64,000 nucleotides of DNA from Datisca glomerata. Taxonomy: Eukaryota > Streptophyta > Magnoliopsida > Cucurbitales > Datiscaceae. Position numbers and translations under genes: made by a program. Where the stretch lies: positions 111,787 through 175,786 of the forward strand of contig QANY01000230.1 of the NCBI GenBank assembly GCA_003255025.1, in the 5' to 3' direction. Of this stretch, positions 1 through 12,415 are shown one piece after another. The first letter of the stretch is position 1; each line of letters opens with the position of its first letter. The notes under the pieces are model-generated. The model searched no databases. It saw only the letters and a program-made list of their open reading frames with translations, and was not told the origin of the DNA.

Positions 1-276
1 TTCTCTGATAATAAATACGTGATGATTATTCAGTTTTACATGTGATCAATAAATCAGCCCAAAGGAAGATTTCTTGTTTGACGTGTTATTTATCATCAGT
101 GTTTGATTATTACACCAAGACATCACTTACAAGTTAATAACTTTGGCTAAAGTCAAAATATTAATGGAGTATTCGGTATCTTGGGATGGGTTACATGTTA
201 CTATTGTTTGAATTATTATTGTTATTTGAAATCTATGTGAGCTTAATTTATTTATTGTTCTTTGTTCAGGTATTAC

Positions 277-3200
277 TCCTGCAAGTATCACGGCCAACAT
301 CAATTCAATTCCAGTTCTAAATGGCTCGAACTTCAAGTCCTGAAAAGATAATCTCTTGATAGTTCTTGGAGTCATGGATCTCAATTTTACGTTAAGGACT
401 GATTCTCCGGCACCTCTTATGGATAAGAGTACTTATGACGATAAGAGGGAGATGAAAATGTGAGAAAGATCAAATCGCATGTGTGTGCTGATCATGAAGA
501 AGGCCATTCCAGAAGCATTCAAGGGCACTATATCTGAAAAGATAACTACAGCTAAGAATTTCCTTACAGACATTGAAAAGGGGTTTGTCAAGACTCAAAA
601 GGCAGAAATTGGTACGCTTTTGTCAGACCTAATTTCAAAGAGGTATAAAAGTAAATGTAATATTAGGGAATACATTATGGAAATGTCTAACATTGTTTCA
701 AGGTTAAAAGCACTAAGACTTGAACTCTCTAAGGACTTGCTTGTGTATCTGGTTTTGATATCCCTTCTGACACAGTTTAGCCAGTTTAAAGTGAGCTATA
801 ATTGTCAGAAAGAGACTAGTTCTCTGAATGAGCTCATCTCACACTGTATTTAGGAAGAGGAAATAGTGAAGCATGATAAGACAGAAATGGCTTACCTGGC
901 CTCTACCTCTAAGGATAAGGGCTAGAGAAAGAAAAAGGATAAGGAAGTTGCGGATACAACATCGCATAAGAAACAACAAAAGAAATCGGTAAACTCAGAA
1001 GGTAATGGTTGTTTCTTCTGTGGAGCTAAAAGGCATAGGAAAAAGCAATGCACCAACTATCACGCTTGGCGTAGTAAGAAATGTATGCTTCTTAATTTGG
1101 TTTATTCTGAGGTTAATTTAAGTTCGGTTCATAGACACACGTGGTGGATAGATTCTGGTACAATAACTCACATCAGTGTGTCTATGCACGGTTGCCTGAA
1201 TTTCCGAAAGCCAAATGATGCTGAAAGATTCATCTACATAGGTGATGGCAATACAGTTGAGGTTGAAGCAATAGAAAAATTTAGATTATTATTAAAAACT
1301 GGACATTATTTGGATCATGATGAAACTTTTATTGTACAGTCCTTTAGACGGAACTTGATTTCTATTTCTGTTTCACACAAAGCTGGTTATGTTTGTTCTT
1401 TTGGAAATGGAAAATTTGGTTTGTTTCGTGATTCAATTTCAGTTGGTTCCGATTTTTTACCAAGATATGATAGTCTTTATTTGCTTGAACCATTTCTTCA
1501 TTTAAAGAATCCCTGCAATTAAGTACACGAGATACTAAAAGAAAATTAACCTGTGAGAATTCAGCTACGTTATGACACAAGAGATTAGGTCACATCTCCA
1601 GATGGAGAATAAAGAGACTTGAATCAGATGAAATTCTCGATCCCTTAGATTTCATAGATTTTGATGTTTGTGTTAATTGCATAAAGGGAAAACCGATAAA
1701 AGGAGATTTGAAGCCAACATGACTCATGACGTCTTAGAATTTATTCATACGAATATTTGCGAGTCATTCTCTTCGGTGGCTTGGAATGGTCAACAATATT
1801 TTATAACGTTCATAAAAATTATTCTAGATATGGCTACATATATCTCATTCATGAAAAGTCATAGTTATTGGACATGTTCAAAAATTTTAAGGTTGAAATT
1901 GAGAATCAACTCAACAAAAGGATTAAGAGCGTCAGATCTGACTGTGGTGGTGAGTACTATGGTAGATATGATGGTTCAGGTGAACAACGTCCATGACCGT
2001 TTGCTAAATTCGTAAAGGAATGCAGTATCATCCCACAGTACACTATGCCGGGTTCGCCTACTATGAATGGTGTTACTGAAAGACAAAACAGAACGCTAAA
2101 GGGCATGCTCAGGAGTATGAGTAGTCATTCGACCTTACCAGAATCACTCTGGGGTGAAGCGCTTAAGGCTGCAGCATATATCCTTAACAGAGCTCCAACT
2201 AAAGCGACTGCAAAAATCACATATGAGTTTTCGACCAGCAAGAAACCTAGTCTAAGGCATTTACACGTTTGAGGATGTCCAGCTGAGGCAATGCCATATA
2301 AACCTAATGAAAAGAATTTGGACTTATGGACGGTGAGTTGTTATTTTATTGGATACTCTGAAAGATCCAGGGGCTACAAGAGCATTAGTATTGTTAGCAT
2401 TGATCAGGACTGTGTCCCCGACATTGCTCATAACACAACACATCAAGATAATATCAAAGAACCTCTCATTCAAGAGATTGTTCCAGAAGAACAAACACTA
2501 GCACCTCAAGAACCTATGCAATTAAGAAGGTCCACTAGAGAGAGAAGAAGTGCAGTGCCAGATGATTACATTGTATTTCTCCAAGAGCATGAGGTTGGCA
2601 TTGGTGTGATGGAAGATGATCCGATCAACTTCCGTCAAGCCATGGAAAGCTCTAACTCTCAAAAGTGGATCGATGCCATGAATGAGGAAATTAAGTCCAT
2701 GAAGGATAATGATGTGTGGGATGTTGTTCCATTACCAGAAGGTGTGAAACTCATTGGTTGCAAATGGATTTTTAAGACCAAAATAGATTCAAAAGGTAAT
2801 GTGGAAAGATTCAAGGCTTGTCTTGTCGCAAATGGCTTTACACAGAAAGAAGGCATTGACTATAAAAAAAACTTTTTCTCCGGTTTCCACAAAAGACTCT
2901 TTCAGGATTATAATGGCATTGGTTGCGCATTTCAATCTTGAACTGCATCAGATGGATGTAAAGCAGCATTTCTCAATGGTGACATTGAATAGACGATCTT
3001 TATGGTGCAACCAGAAAACTTTGTGTCGGGAGATCCAAAGAATATAGTTTGCAAACTTTAGAAATCCATCTATGGACTCAAGCAGACGTCTCAACAATGG
3101 TATTTTAAGTTTCATCAAGTGATCATCTCGTTCACTTTTCAGATGAATTTAGTCGATGATTGTATATACCATAAGTTTTGTGGGAGCAAGCCTTTTTTCT

Positions 3201-4230
3201 GGTTTTATATGTGGATGACATTCTGCTTGCCAACAACGATATAGGCTTATTGCATGACGCCAAGAGATTTCTTGCTAAGAATTTTGAGATGAAAGATCTT
3301 GGTGAAACCTCTTTTGTATTAAGAATCCAAATACAATGAGATCGTTCTCAGGGTATTCTAGAATTATCACAAAATATCTATATCAAAAAGGTCCTTAAAA
3401 GATATGGCATGCAAGACTATAAACCAGGTGATACCCCTGTAGCTAAGGGAGGCAAGTTTGGTCTCAATCAGTGCCCTAAAAATGATTTTGAGAAAAAGGA
3501 AATGCAGAAGATTCCATATGCTTCGGTAGTGGGGAGTCTAATGTATGCTCAAGTTTGTACACATCCTGATATTACGATTGGAAAGCAGCTAAATGGGTAT
3601 TGTGGTACTTACGTGACTGGGATGTTGGGAAGATACTTAAGTAATCTAGGCATAAACGATTGGAAAGCAGCTAAATGGGTATTGTGATACTTACAGAGAA
3701 TAAAAGATTACATGCTCACGTTTCGAAGGTTGGATCAGATTGAGATCGTTGGATATACTGACTCTGATTTTGCTGGATGCCAAGATAGTATGAGATCTAC
3801 GTCAAACTATGTTTTTCTGCTTGTTGGAGGTGCTGTCTCCTGAAAAAGTGCTAAACAGTCTCTTATAGCCTATTCTACATGGCAGTAGAGTTCATAGCAT
3901 ATTATGAAGCGCCTAATCACGGAATATGGTTATAGAATTTTATCACGGGGCTGCGCATAGTGGACAGTATTCAGAGACGACTAAAGTTATTTTGTGACAA
4001 TAAATCATAAGTTCTTTATTCTAATAACAATAGGAGCTCGACAAAGTCAAAGTTCATAGACATCAAGTTTCTATTTGTTAAAGAAAGGGTTCAGAATGGA
4101 CAGTTATCTATAGAGTATATCGGAATAAACTCCATAATTACGGATCCTCTTACTACGGTATTGCCACCCAAGGTGTTTCATGAGCACACTGCTCACATGG
4201 GTGTCATATCAGTTGAGGATATTCAGTTCT
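277..4230 (+). pseudogene. Degenerate copia (Ty1-type) retrotransposon polyprotein
   Basis: Broken gag-pol in several frames. The order is that of a copia element. The gag (UBN2 type) starts near 277 with a G-S-N-F-x-x-W motif and continues at 479-853. A CCHC zinc knuckle lies at about 1012-1055 (C-x2-C-x4-H-x4-C). The protease motif WWIDSG is at about 1142. The pre-integrase motif HKRLGH is near 1577. Integrase remains span about 1690-2340. The RT starts at about 2640 with the KWIF motif (2762-2773) and reaches YVDD near 3210. RNase H (TDSDFAG) is at about 3758. Many stops and frameshifts interrupt it, for example at 460, 856, 924 and 2272, so it cannot make a working polyprotein. Copia rather than gypsy follows from integrase lying before RT. 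The 5' LTR lies outside the window or is unrecognisable. Confidence 0.9.
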
Positions 4231-4674
4231 AGTGGGAGTTTGTATTTATTTTTTAGATGCTCTTTTCATATAGACATACTTTTCAGTCATTTTTTATTTT
4301 AGATATTTTAAGGTTATTTTCTACAGAAATAAAGTTTTTTTTTGTATTCACACTCTGATTTATGTATAGTTTGATCTCACTAAGATTTGCGGATGACAAT
4401 TTGAAAATAGGCATGTTAAGATCACATTACACAAAATTTTCATGCTACACATCCACATCATAATTCATGTTATTCAGTTGTATTGATATATGTGATCATT
4501 GATGGGTTGAGTTACGATTAATGTAACAAACGATGCTTTGATCCTATGTCGGTATGATTGATGGACCGGATTGGTAATTGATACATTTCGGTAATGACAG
4601 TAAAGTTGAACGCGTTCAGTTATTTTTTGGCAAAACATAATTATAAGGTTTAACACATAGTCCAAGTGGAAGAT

Positions 4675-5110
4675 TGTTGGATCCTTAATCCAACGTTGGA
4701 CTTATGTGTAAAATAATTATGTGTTACAGATTGTCAAATAAAGTTAAACCCAATTAAAAGTGATCTACTGAAGTTTGGATAATTGAGGTTTTAATGTATC
4801 CGATAGGTTGTTGGCGCTTTAATATGTAGAGACTTTAGGGTAGTTTCTATTTTTATGATGGGCTAAAATAGAAATGCTAAAAGATGAATTATCTATAAGT
4901 GGTTATGGTCCACATGTCACACGATAGCGGGAAACCATTCTATTCTCCTTAATATCTCATCGTTAGAGAGAAAACTGAAAGGTACGCTTCCGCTCTTTAT
5001 TGATTTGATTCTTGGTGTATTTAACATGAGACTTTGAGATTTTATTGAGATACAATTTATGTCGAAGAGATTTTGAATCTAACAAGATCTTCATCCACAA
5101 TCGATATGGG
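4675..5110 (+). repeat. 3' LTR-like block of the copia element
   Basis: A purine-rich tract (AGTGGAAGAT) at 4665-4674 is followed directly by TGTTGGATCC, the usual copia arrangement of polypurine tract then LTR start. The following 430 bases are non-coding and resemble copia LTR sequence. The right edge is approximate because no second LTR is available for comparison. An alternative polypurine-like tract (AGTGGGAGTT) sits at 4232, just after the RNase H remnant, so the LTR could start earlier. Confidence 0.5.
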
Positions 5111-5439
5111 ATAGTATCCCTTGACAATCTTTAAAAAAACTCACTAAAATTAAACTGAGAAAAAAGAGCCTCAATTAAGTTTTTGTACTTGCAAATATGG
5201 GTTCAATCAGTGGGTAAATTATGGGGTTTAATTAGTGGGTAAGTTAGGCACTTAGGATTTAAGTGTTTTGAAGTCTATAAAATCAAAATCAAAATGATTT
5301 GGAGGTCTATAATTAGATTCTAGACCAATCAGTGGTTCGGAATTGGTGGGAGTTTACTTTATTTAAATTTACAATTCTTTACCAATTTTTTCATCCTCAC
5401 ATGTAAAATATTTTAGAATAAAATACCATAACATCACCC

Positions 5440-5850
5440 AAAGATTGCATTAGCTATAATGTTTTATCCCTAAAATTTTAATTTTTGTCAAGTTAGGCCC
5501 TTAAAATTTCAAATCACTATTGATTTGATCCCTCCATCAAGTTAAAAAAAATCATCCATTCACGTAATCTTAACTTACAAAATCGACATTGTTTGGAATA
5601 AATAAACAATGACTTTAAATATAAAAAAAAAACTCATTTTGCACGCCATAGTTTTGTCAATGCGAAACATAAATGTTTTAGTCGTCTCTTCAAGAAAGTC
5701 TCATCTTAGAAACATGACAGATCTAAAGCACCTGACAAAGTACCAAATTAATAATGATTCAGAACTTTAGAGATTAAATTTATATTAAATAAAATTTTAA
5801 GAACTAAATAATAATTTGTAAATTTTAGGGGTGTAAATTATACTTTACAC
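5440..5850. repeat. MITE-like dispersed repeat, copy 1
   Basis: AT-rich non-coding stretch. Its right end, read on the minus strand (GTGTAAAGTATAATTTACAC, 5827-5846), resembles the left end of the repeat at 11967. Both contain the same style of internal sequence around TTTGATCC(C)TCC and GTCAA. The left edge is diffuse. No ORF is present. Confidence 0.4.
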
Positions 5851-5939
5851 TATTCTAAAGTTCTAAATAAATATTTCTTTAAAAAATTATTTATATTCTC
5901 TCCCATGAATGTTATATAATAATGCATATGAAAAGAAAA

Positions 5940-6960
5940 TATATGGACGGGTTGATTCCCATGAGATTGTTTCTGGAGAAAGGAATTTCTTGAGTTATAT
6001 GGAAGTGGGATTCTCTGTTGGCCGTGCAGAGGTTCAGTTAATTTGTCATTCTAAAAGAGATGGTTGAGAGTCCAGCGTAGGCGTGTATCCACACTTAGAT
6101 CATCTCCTATTACATGACATAGTGATCTAAGGTGGATATAACCCCAGTTCCATAGAAAAATCACACTTTTCATATAAATATGAAAATAAACAGGTCCATG
6201 GGATATGCTAGTTTCAATAGCTCCCATGAGAGATGCCTTCCAGTTGAGGCACCGTTCATCTCACAGGTAGAAGTCTCCAACATAATTTAGAAGAAATCCT
6301 TAGGTTTTTGGAAAGATAAATACTGGTAGTGGAATCAACACCAATCTCCTTAGCAGTCAAGTAGCCATCCCTATGATGATACCTTGGGAATAAATTACTT
6401 TTCCAGAAAATGGTGAATTTCTAATGTTGTGCCTACCGGACCCATCATTAGACAATCCATTGAAGATGTTGTTCAGACATAAGGAGGTAATGTGTACCTT
6501 AGTTTTCAAAAACCTTTAACTAGAAACCTTTCTAGTACTAGTTATAGGAGTAACCTTCCCTATAACAAATATTAATATAAATCCTTTTACTCAGACCGAA
6601 ACTAAAACAGAAGATGCTTGTTATTTTCTAGCACAAGCTATCATCCACCATTTCATTGGACCAGAAATTATTAATACAGATAGGAACAGAGAACTTCTAC
6701 AGAACCTTCGTTTCCCATCTTTAACCCATTTCAGGTGGTATAAGGATGTATTCTTAATGAAGGTCATGCATCATGATGCCCACAGTGATCATTGGAAGAC
6801 CAAATTTATTGATGGTCTCCCTAATCTTTTTGCAGAAAAAGTTCGTAAGAAACTTAGGGATAAACATAACCAAATTGATATTCCTTACCATCAGCACACT
6901 AATGGTTCTCTAATTTTTGTAGTTATTAAAAAGGGTTATCCCTCTACAATGATCTGAAAC
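5940..6960 (+). pseudogene. Decayed pararetrovirus-like (caulimovirid-type) coding remnant
   Basis: Conceptual translation across frames gives a broken protein, best preserved at about 6570-6956. There the pattern of an aromatic-rich segment, then K-F-I-x-G-L-P, L-F-A-E-K-V and a basic K-L-R-D-K stretch recalls gag/coat-type segments seen in endogenous plant pararetroviruses and related plant repeats. The upstream part (5940-6560) also reads as relics in more than one frame with several stops. It is clearly non-functional. The family assignment rests on recognition of motif style only. An uncharacterised LTR-element gag is the main alternative. Confidence 0.35.
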
Positions 6961-7231
6961 TCCAGCACATGATAGTAAGGCTTTCCAAGTGTTCATCTGA
7001 GGTAACCTCATTTGGTAAGATTTGAATTGGCTTCAATGGAACAATCTGAAGTGACATCATATGGGAAAAACCTGGAAGAGTATCAAGTGATGAGCACTGG
7101 TTCATCATGGGTGAAACCACAGAAGACGAGCTTTAGGAGCACCAAGGGACACACACTACCTTGTCTACGGAAACACCATTTAGGACGAGGCCGAAAAGCT
7201 CCAAGTAACAAGCATTGCCTCTCATCCTGGT

Positions 7232-7515
7232 AAAACCACAAGGACGAGGTCTGCACAAACTTGAGGATGACGTCCCTACGAACTCGAAGATCGGGTCCCC
7301 ACAAACTTAAGGACAAGGGCTCCATAAACTCGAGGAGGGCTCTCCACAAACTCGATGATGAGCTCCCAATGAACCCGAGAATGAGGTTTCCCACAATTCG
7401 AGGATGAGGTCCCCACGAACTTGAAGGAAGGTCCATATGAACTTGAGGACGATATCTACACAAACATGAAGACGAGATCCTCACGAACCTGAAGACGAGA
7501 TTTCGACAACCCCAT
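7232..7515 (+). repeat. Degenerate 22-24 bp minisatellite, about 12 units
   Basis: Repeated unit close to ACGAACTCGAGGATGAGGTC with a CC or CCC end, 22-24 bp long, for example at about 7252, 7276, 7299, 7322, 7344, 7367, 7391, 7413, 7435, 7458 and 7481. Units differ from one another at many positions. Long ORFs on both strands here are artefacts of the periodicity. Confidence 0.75.
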
Positions 7516-7549
7516 GACAAGCCCTATCCTCCAATGCATGAAACCAAAG

Positions 7550-8490
7550 ATGAGCTAAGTCATTCCAGCACAAAAATCTAAGTTTTAGGAGACTATCCTC
7601 AATGAATCTAAGGATCGATACTGAGGATCAACGAACTCCATATTTGTCTAAGCCCAAGAAGGGTGAAAAGAAATTTAGATAGAAGGAAAATCTTTAGGTG
7701 GGGAGAGTTTCCACCTCCCTCAAACTTAGTTCCTAGATCAAGGTGTGACCTAAGCCGAGAAATGTAGAGTGTCATCAATAACATTAAATTCACCTCTACC
7801 AATTAGGAGCTAAGGTAATGGTGAACGTATGAAGCTCACCATCGATGGGCGAAGAGTCGATCAACTAGCTATTTTAGGGCGTCATTAGATGCATTATGTA
7901 CGACCCACCCAATGAGGGCTAAAATGGTACATTGTCAAGGAGAAGGACAGACTATCTTGACATCACACCTCATCACCTGCCTATGCCAAGCCAATTGGAT
8001 CGTCAACTTTGATCTATACCTGAGGCAATCATATCCTAACTACCCCAACTACTTAAACTGACACTATAAAAAGGAAGGTAATGACATTCTTTAAGGTATG
8101 CAACAAACGTTCAACCTACTCTTCACTTCAGTCTCCTCTACCTCTTTACTAACTTAAGCTTCAGAGGGTAAATGTGAGACCTCCCCCTCACCTAGGACTC
8201 CTACTTTACCTTATCCATTTGCAAGTGTTGAGAGTGAAATGGTGCATTACTGACAAAATCCCGCATATGTGATTTTACCATCGACCATCCTGACTGAATA
8301 ACCATGTCAGAAAGGTATTTCTAAAGTTGGAAATTTTAACAACATATTCAATTTAATATTTTATAGCGTTCGATCAGATTTCATATGCCAAGCTTCATCT
8401 AAATAGTCCTTATTAAAAAGGGATACCTATTGTTTTTTGTTTTTTGTCTTTTATTTTTACGTTTACTTTTTCTGTTCGGCTCGATCTAGA
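7550..8490 (+). other. LTR-like non-coding stretch with TATA box
   Basis: No coding sequence is supported. A TATA-type motif (CTATAAAAAGG, 8064-8074) is followed by a pyrimidine-rich leader and CTTAAGCTTCAGAGGG, a layout common in plant gypsy or pararetroviral terminal repeats. With the remnant at 5940 and the minisatellite at 7232 it may be the far end of one old element. No second copy was found in the window to define edges. Confidence 0.3.
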
Positions 8491-8666
8491 TTATTCAGGG
8501 GCACTTGTATGGTATGAAGAATCTTACTTGTCTTATAGTTTATGTGCTTTATCAGTTTTTGGTTTTATTGCTTGCTACTTTGTCTAGTTTAATAATATCG
8601 CTTATCCAAATAAGTTTTACAAGCCCACTGGACCAGAAGCCTCTCAAGCAACCAACATCTTGGGCT

Positions 8667-10687
8667 TGTTGGGAATATTACCCTCAAAACACGTGTAAAA
8701 ATATTTTATTTGAAAATTAATAAAAGCGCATTGTTCTTATGATTGTAATCTCTGAATTATTATTGAATAATTAATATAAATATCTGAAAATTTCATATAC
8801 ATTAATGAGACCATGATCTTGTATTAGTACAAGATGATTAAGATCATAGATAATGAATAAAATAGTCTGTAACATATTAAAATATGAAACCTTTAATGAA
8901 TGATTGTTAGTACAGTTAGCTAAGTATTTTGAATGCATATGATCTCGATCCAGATCGCTGACGTGGATAGACATTTTAGTGAATGTACTTCATATAATTA
9001 GATTATATAGGACATAACCGATGTGAATTAATATCTTTATTAACTTACCGTTTATCATAAAGATTTAATACACATCAATCAGATGATCAGATGTACACTG
9101 GTCTAAATCCTGAGTAGTCATGAACCCATATACATGTTTACTGGATCTTTTGATTCACTCATTAAGATTTATTTGTAACACAGATTAGTGACTTTTGTTC
9201 TGGAGATTCAGTGATATGGATGGCTATGAACATGATTTTACAAGGTTTGAAATCCAAGTTTTCCTAATGGATCGTATATTGGTTCTTTTACGTGTTTATT
9301 CTAAAACTGAATGGTTATTGAGCTCAAATTTATAATACAGTTATAAATGAATTGTTCACTGGTGAATTAATAGTACTTAAGGATCAAGAGATAATTAGAA
9401 AGGTAAAATGATAATTTTGACCAACTCTAATTTACGAACCAATAATTGGAGGATAAAATTACATGAAGTGATTATATTAATGGACTACACGAGATTACTC
9501 TGTAAATATATTTTGTAATTACTAAGAGTGCAGTTTTATATTTATAGTGGAGTAATAATTGAATAATAAATAAAATTATTTAATTAAATAGTTTAATTAA
9601 TAATCTTGTTAGCTTAGAATTATGGGTCTATGATCCCCAAACCACATCTGTATTATACAGTTTAGAGTGTGAATGTTTCAAGATATAAGAAAAGGACTAG
9701 TTTGCAAAAGGAATCGAGTTTCCAAGATAAATATATAATTATAAGATAATTATATGTCATTAATTAATTGAAAATTAATTAATTAATGTATTTTTTGGAA
9801 ATATTGATCAATTAATTATTTATATTGATTAGTTATCAATTAAATAATATTAGATTATTGCAAGATAATAATTTAATTTTAAATTAACTTATCAGTTAAT
9901 TTTGAATGAAAATATAAGTTAGTTGATAGATTTTATCAGATAAGTTAATTTTTGAATTAACTGATATTTATGTTTATTTGAAATAATGCATAGATATTTT
10001 TTTGATTAAATAAAATAATAAAATAGAAAACTGTCATGTGGCATTTTAGACTGTCACACACCAATCACTATGTTAGAGCAGTCATTGGCGCACGACACAC
10101 TATAGTGGTGCACGGCATTGCAGTGGGTCCCACTGTAGTGCCACATTTATAAATACTTTTATTATTTTATTAAAACCTTAACCTAATGAGACTTGACCTA
10201 GAATATAGATAAATAATATTATATTGGCCTCATTAATAAATTAATCAATCAATCGATAATTAAAGTTCTACGAATTCTCTAATTCTTCGTCAGAGTTCCG
10301 TCTCAAAAGTTCTTCTCTAAATCTCTAGATCTCATTTGTTGAGTACATCTAGAGATAGAAAATTGTTCTTGTTCATTCGATGTGCACATACGTCCTGGTG
10401 TGTTTGAAGATTGGTTTAGAAGATCTTGGTGTGAATCACAAGTCCATTCTTCGTGGAATTGGATGTTCGTTGTTTTATACTAGAAACTATCGATGATGCT
10501 TGATAGATTTCAAGAGGTAAAGATCTTTACTTTGAATGTCTATTGATTTAATATATAGATATATAATGGATCCGTAAGAATAATTATTTTTTCACAAAAA
10601 TATTTTTGGGACCTTTGGTCTTCTGTCAAACCTTCCAATAATTAAAAATATTTCTGTTGCGCATCTGATGCGTCACTATTACCAATA
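8667..10687 (+). mobile_element. Single LTR of an LTR retrotransposon (2.0 kb)
   Basis: Starts TGTTGGGAAT and ends ATTACCAATA, imperfect inverse complements of each other as expected for LTR ends (the terminal CA has become TA). It is followed two bases later by a tRNA-iMet-type primer-binding site. A TATA box (TATAAATA, 10148-10155) lies about 530 bp before the end, consistent with a U3-R-U5 layout on the + strand. The interior is very AT-rich and non-coding. Only about 200 bp of leader remains beyond the PBS and no 3' LTR was seen, so this is a 5' truncated copy or a deletion product. Confidence 0.7.
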
Positions 10688-10689
10688 AT

Positions 10690-10701
10690 TGGTATCAGAG
10701 C
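10690..10701 (+). promoter_or_regulatory. Primer-binding site, tRNA-iMet type
   Basis: TGGTATCAGAGC, the standard plant retrotransposon primer-binding site complementary to the 3' end of initiator methionine tRNA. It sits two bases after the LTR end at 10687. Confidence 0.85.
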
Positions 10702-10750
10702 GGTCATTATATATATACACATTAAATGTTGTGTGAGTTTTTTGCATTAT

Positions 10751-10785
<35 letters not shown>

Positions 10786-10900
10786 TGATATGTACGAATG
10801 AATGACTGATTTATTTTTTTAATGTATGGCTAATGATGAATCTTTAATTGTGACTTTTGGGTTTAGACTTTATTCGTTTTTTTCTTTAAATCTTGTATAA
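10702..10900 (+). other. Retrotransposon leader and possible gag start
   Basis: Leader sequence after the PBS, with a (CT)n(TA)n microsatellite at about 10751-10785. An ATG at 10826 opens MANDESLIVTFG, which resembles a gag start but meets a stop after about 24 codons. No further gag or pol is present. Confidence 0.4.
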
Positions 10901-11966
10901 ACCGTTTGTGACATTTGGTTTTTGTAGTTTTATTTTGAATATTGTGTTATAAAAATTTTGTACACAAGAATACAAGAACTCACAAGACGGATACGAAAGA
11001 GAAAAGGAGAAGGAATTCCACGACGGAACTCCACCGGCCGCGGCGGCAGCAGGACTGTCCCGCAGCCACCGCAAGAATTTACTACTCAAATTGGGTTATA
11101 TACTCATCACCAATACATAATGCTATTCATTTGATAAATTTTAGATGGGCCATTTAAACGACATAGGATCCAAATCCTCCCCTCTTAGGCCAATAGTTTG
11201 GCCCATGACAATTGACATGCCCAGCTCAGCTATCAAATGCATATATTCTCAAAACTTAGTGAAATATTGGTTGGTTTTGTTAACTGTGTTTTAGTTTGAA
11301 AGTAAATTATATACATGCATTGAATATGGAAGACCATGTTTATAGGATAAAACGATTTCTTCCATTAATTTCATTTTCAATACTATATCTTTTGTAATAC
11401 AAAAATATCTCAAATGGATCACGTAAATCTTGAATGAATGCTATTTTTCTATATCATTCTACCGATCTAATGTATTTAGCTCTGATTATTATGAATTTGT
11501 CAACATTCAATATCTCAAACCCATATTTCCATTCTCTCTCAATTGTCATAGAGAGGAAATAGAGAATTAATTATAGGACATCTTTGTTCACGTGAGAACT
11601 ATACTCTTTTAGGCTGTCCAGGCACGTGACATAAAATTGTTCCAAATGGCACAAATGCATGCAGCAAAAGCTCTCTTAAGAATCAATTCCATTTAAAACA
11701 TTCACTTAAAACTAGAGAAAAAGAAAAAAAGAGATCCACAATTTCCATGGAAGCAACCAAATGGGCAAACCAAATCATGTGGTGTTATTACTTCTTATCT
11801 CAAGCCTTTTTGGACCCCAAATCCTTTGAATAATTGAGTGTTTAATGGGGTCTACCCATCTTCACATGTTCATCTTCTATTGTCTCTCATGTGTGCACAA
11901 AACCTCATAATTTCCACCTTCCTCTTCTTGTCAGCTTTTGCAACTTAATACAAAAAGCAAAAACTA
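10901..11966. other. Intergenic, no gene supported
   Basis: AT-rich apart from a short GC-rich patch at about 11020-11075 (CCGGCCGCGGCGGCAGCAGG). Overlapping ORFs of about 70 aa exist there on both strands, but neither shows a recognisable domain. The patch may be a captured exon fragment. Confidence 0.4.
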
Positions 11967-12415
11967 GGGTGAAGTATAATTTACCCCCTAAGGTTTGTAT
12001 TGTTGTCATTTCGGTATCTTAAGTTTTGATTCTACCTATTTGATTATTGAAAGTATTGTTGATTTAGTCCATCCGTCAAATGTCGTTAAATCCATCATGT
12101 CCCTATGTGAGACTTGAGAGTTTTTCAAGGGGATGACTAAAACGGTATTGTTTTGCTTTAGGAAAATATATGGCATGGATGGAGTGAGTTTATTCATTTA
12201 TGGAAGTAGAATTGCTTTTTTTGTTATTTAACGTTTTCACTTATTTATTCTATTTCAAGTCATTTTTATAAATTTTGTTATTTGACGACACTAGAGAAAA
12301 TAATATTGATAATAATTTGAAATTTAAGGATAATTTTGATAAAATAAAAAGTTTATGGACCCAAAATGACAGTAAATACAAAACTTTAACGGTGTAGTTA
12401 GTAGTTTACTCCAAC
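11967..12415. repeat. MITE-like dispersed repeat, copy 2
   Basis: Left end GGGTGAAGTATAATTTACCC and right end GGTGTAGTTAGTAGTTTACT are weak inverted repeats. The left end matches, inverted, the right end of the repeat near 5846. The interior carries TTTAGTCCATCCGTCAAATG-type sequence. Non-coding, non-autonomous. Confidence 0.5.

Noticed and set aside
4231..4250. Polypurine tract as the LTR boundary of the first copia element
   Set aside because: A second tract at 4665 followed by TGTTGG fits better. Without a second LTR the choice stays open, so no LTR was drawn from 4240.
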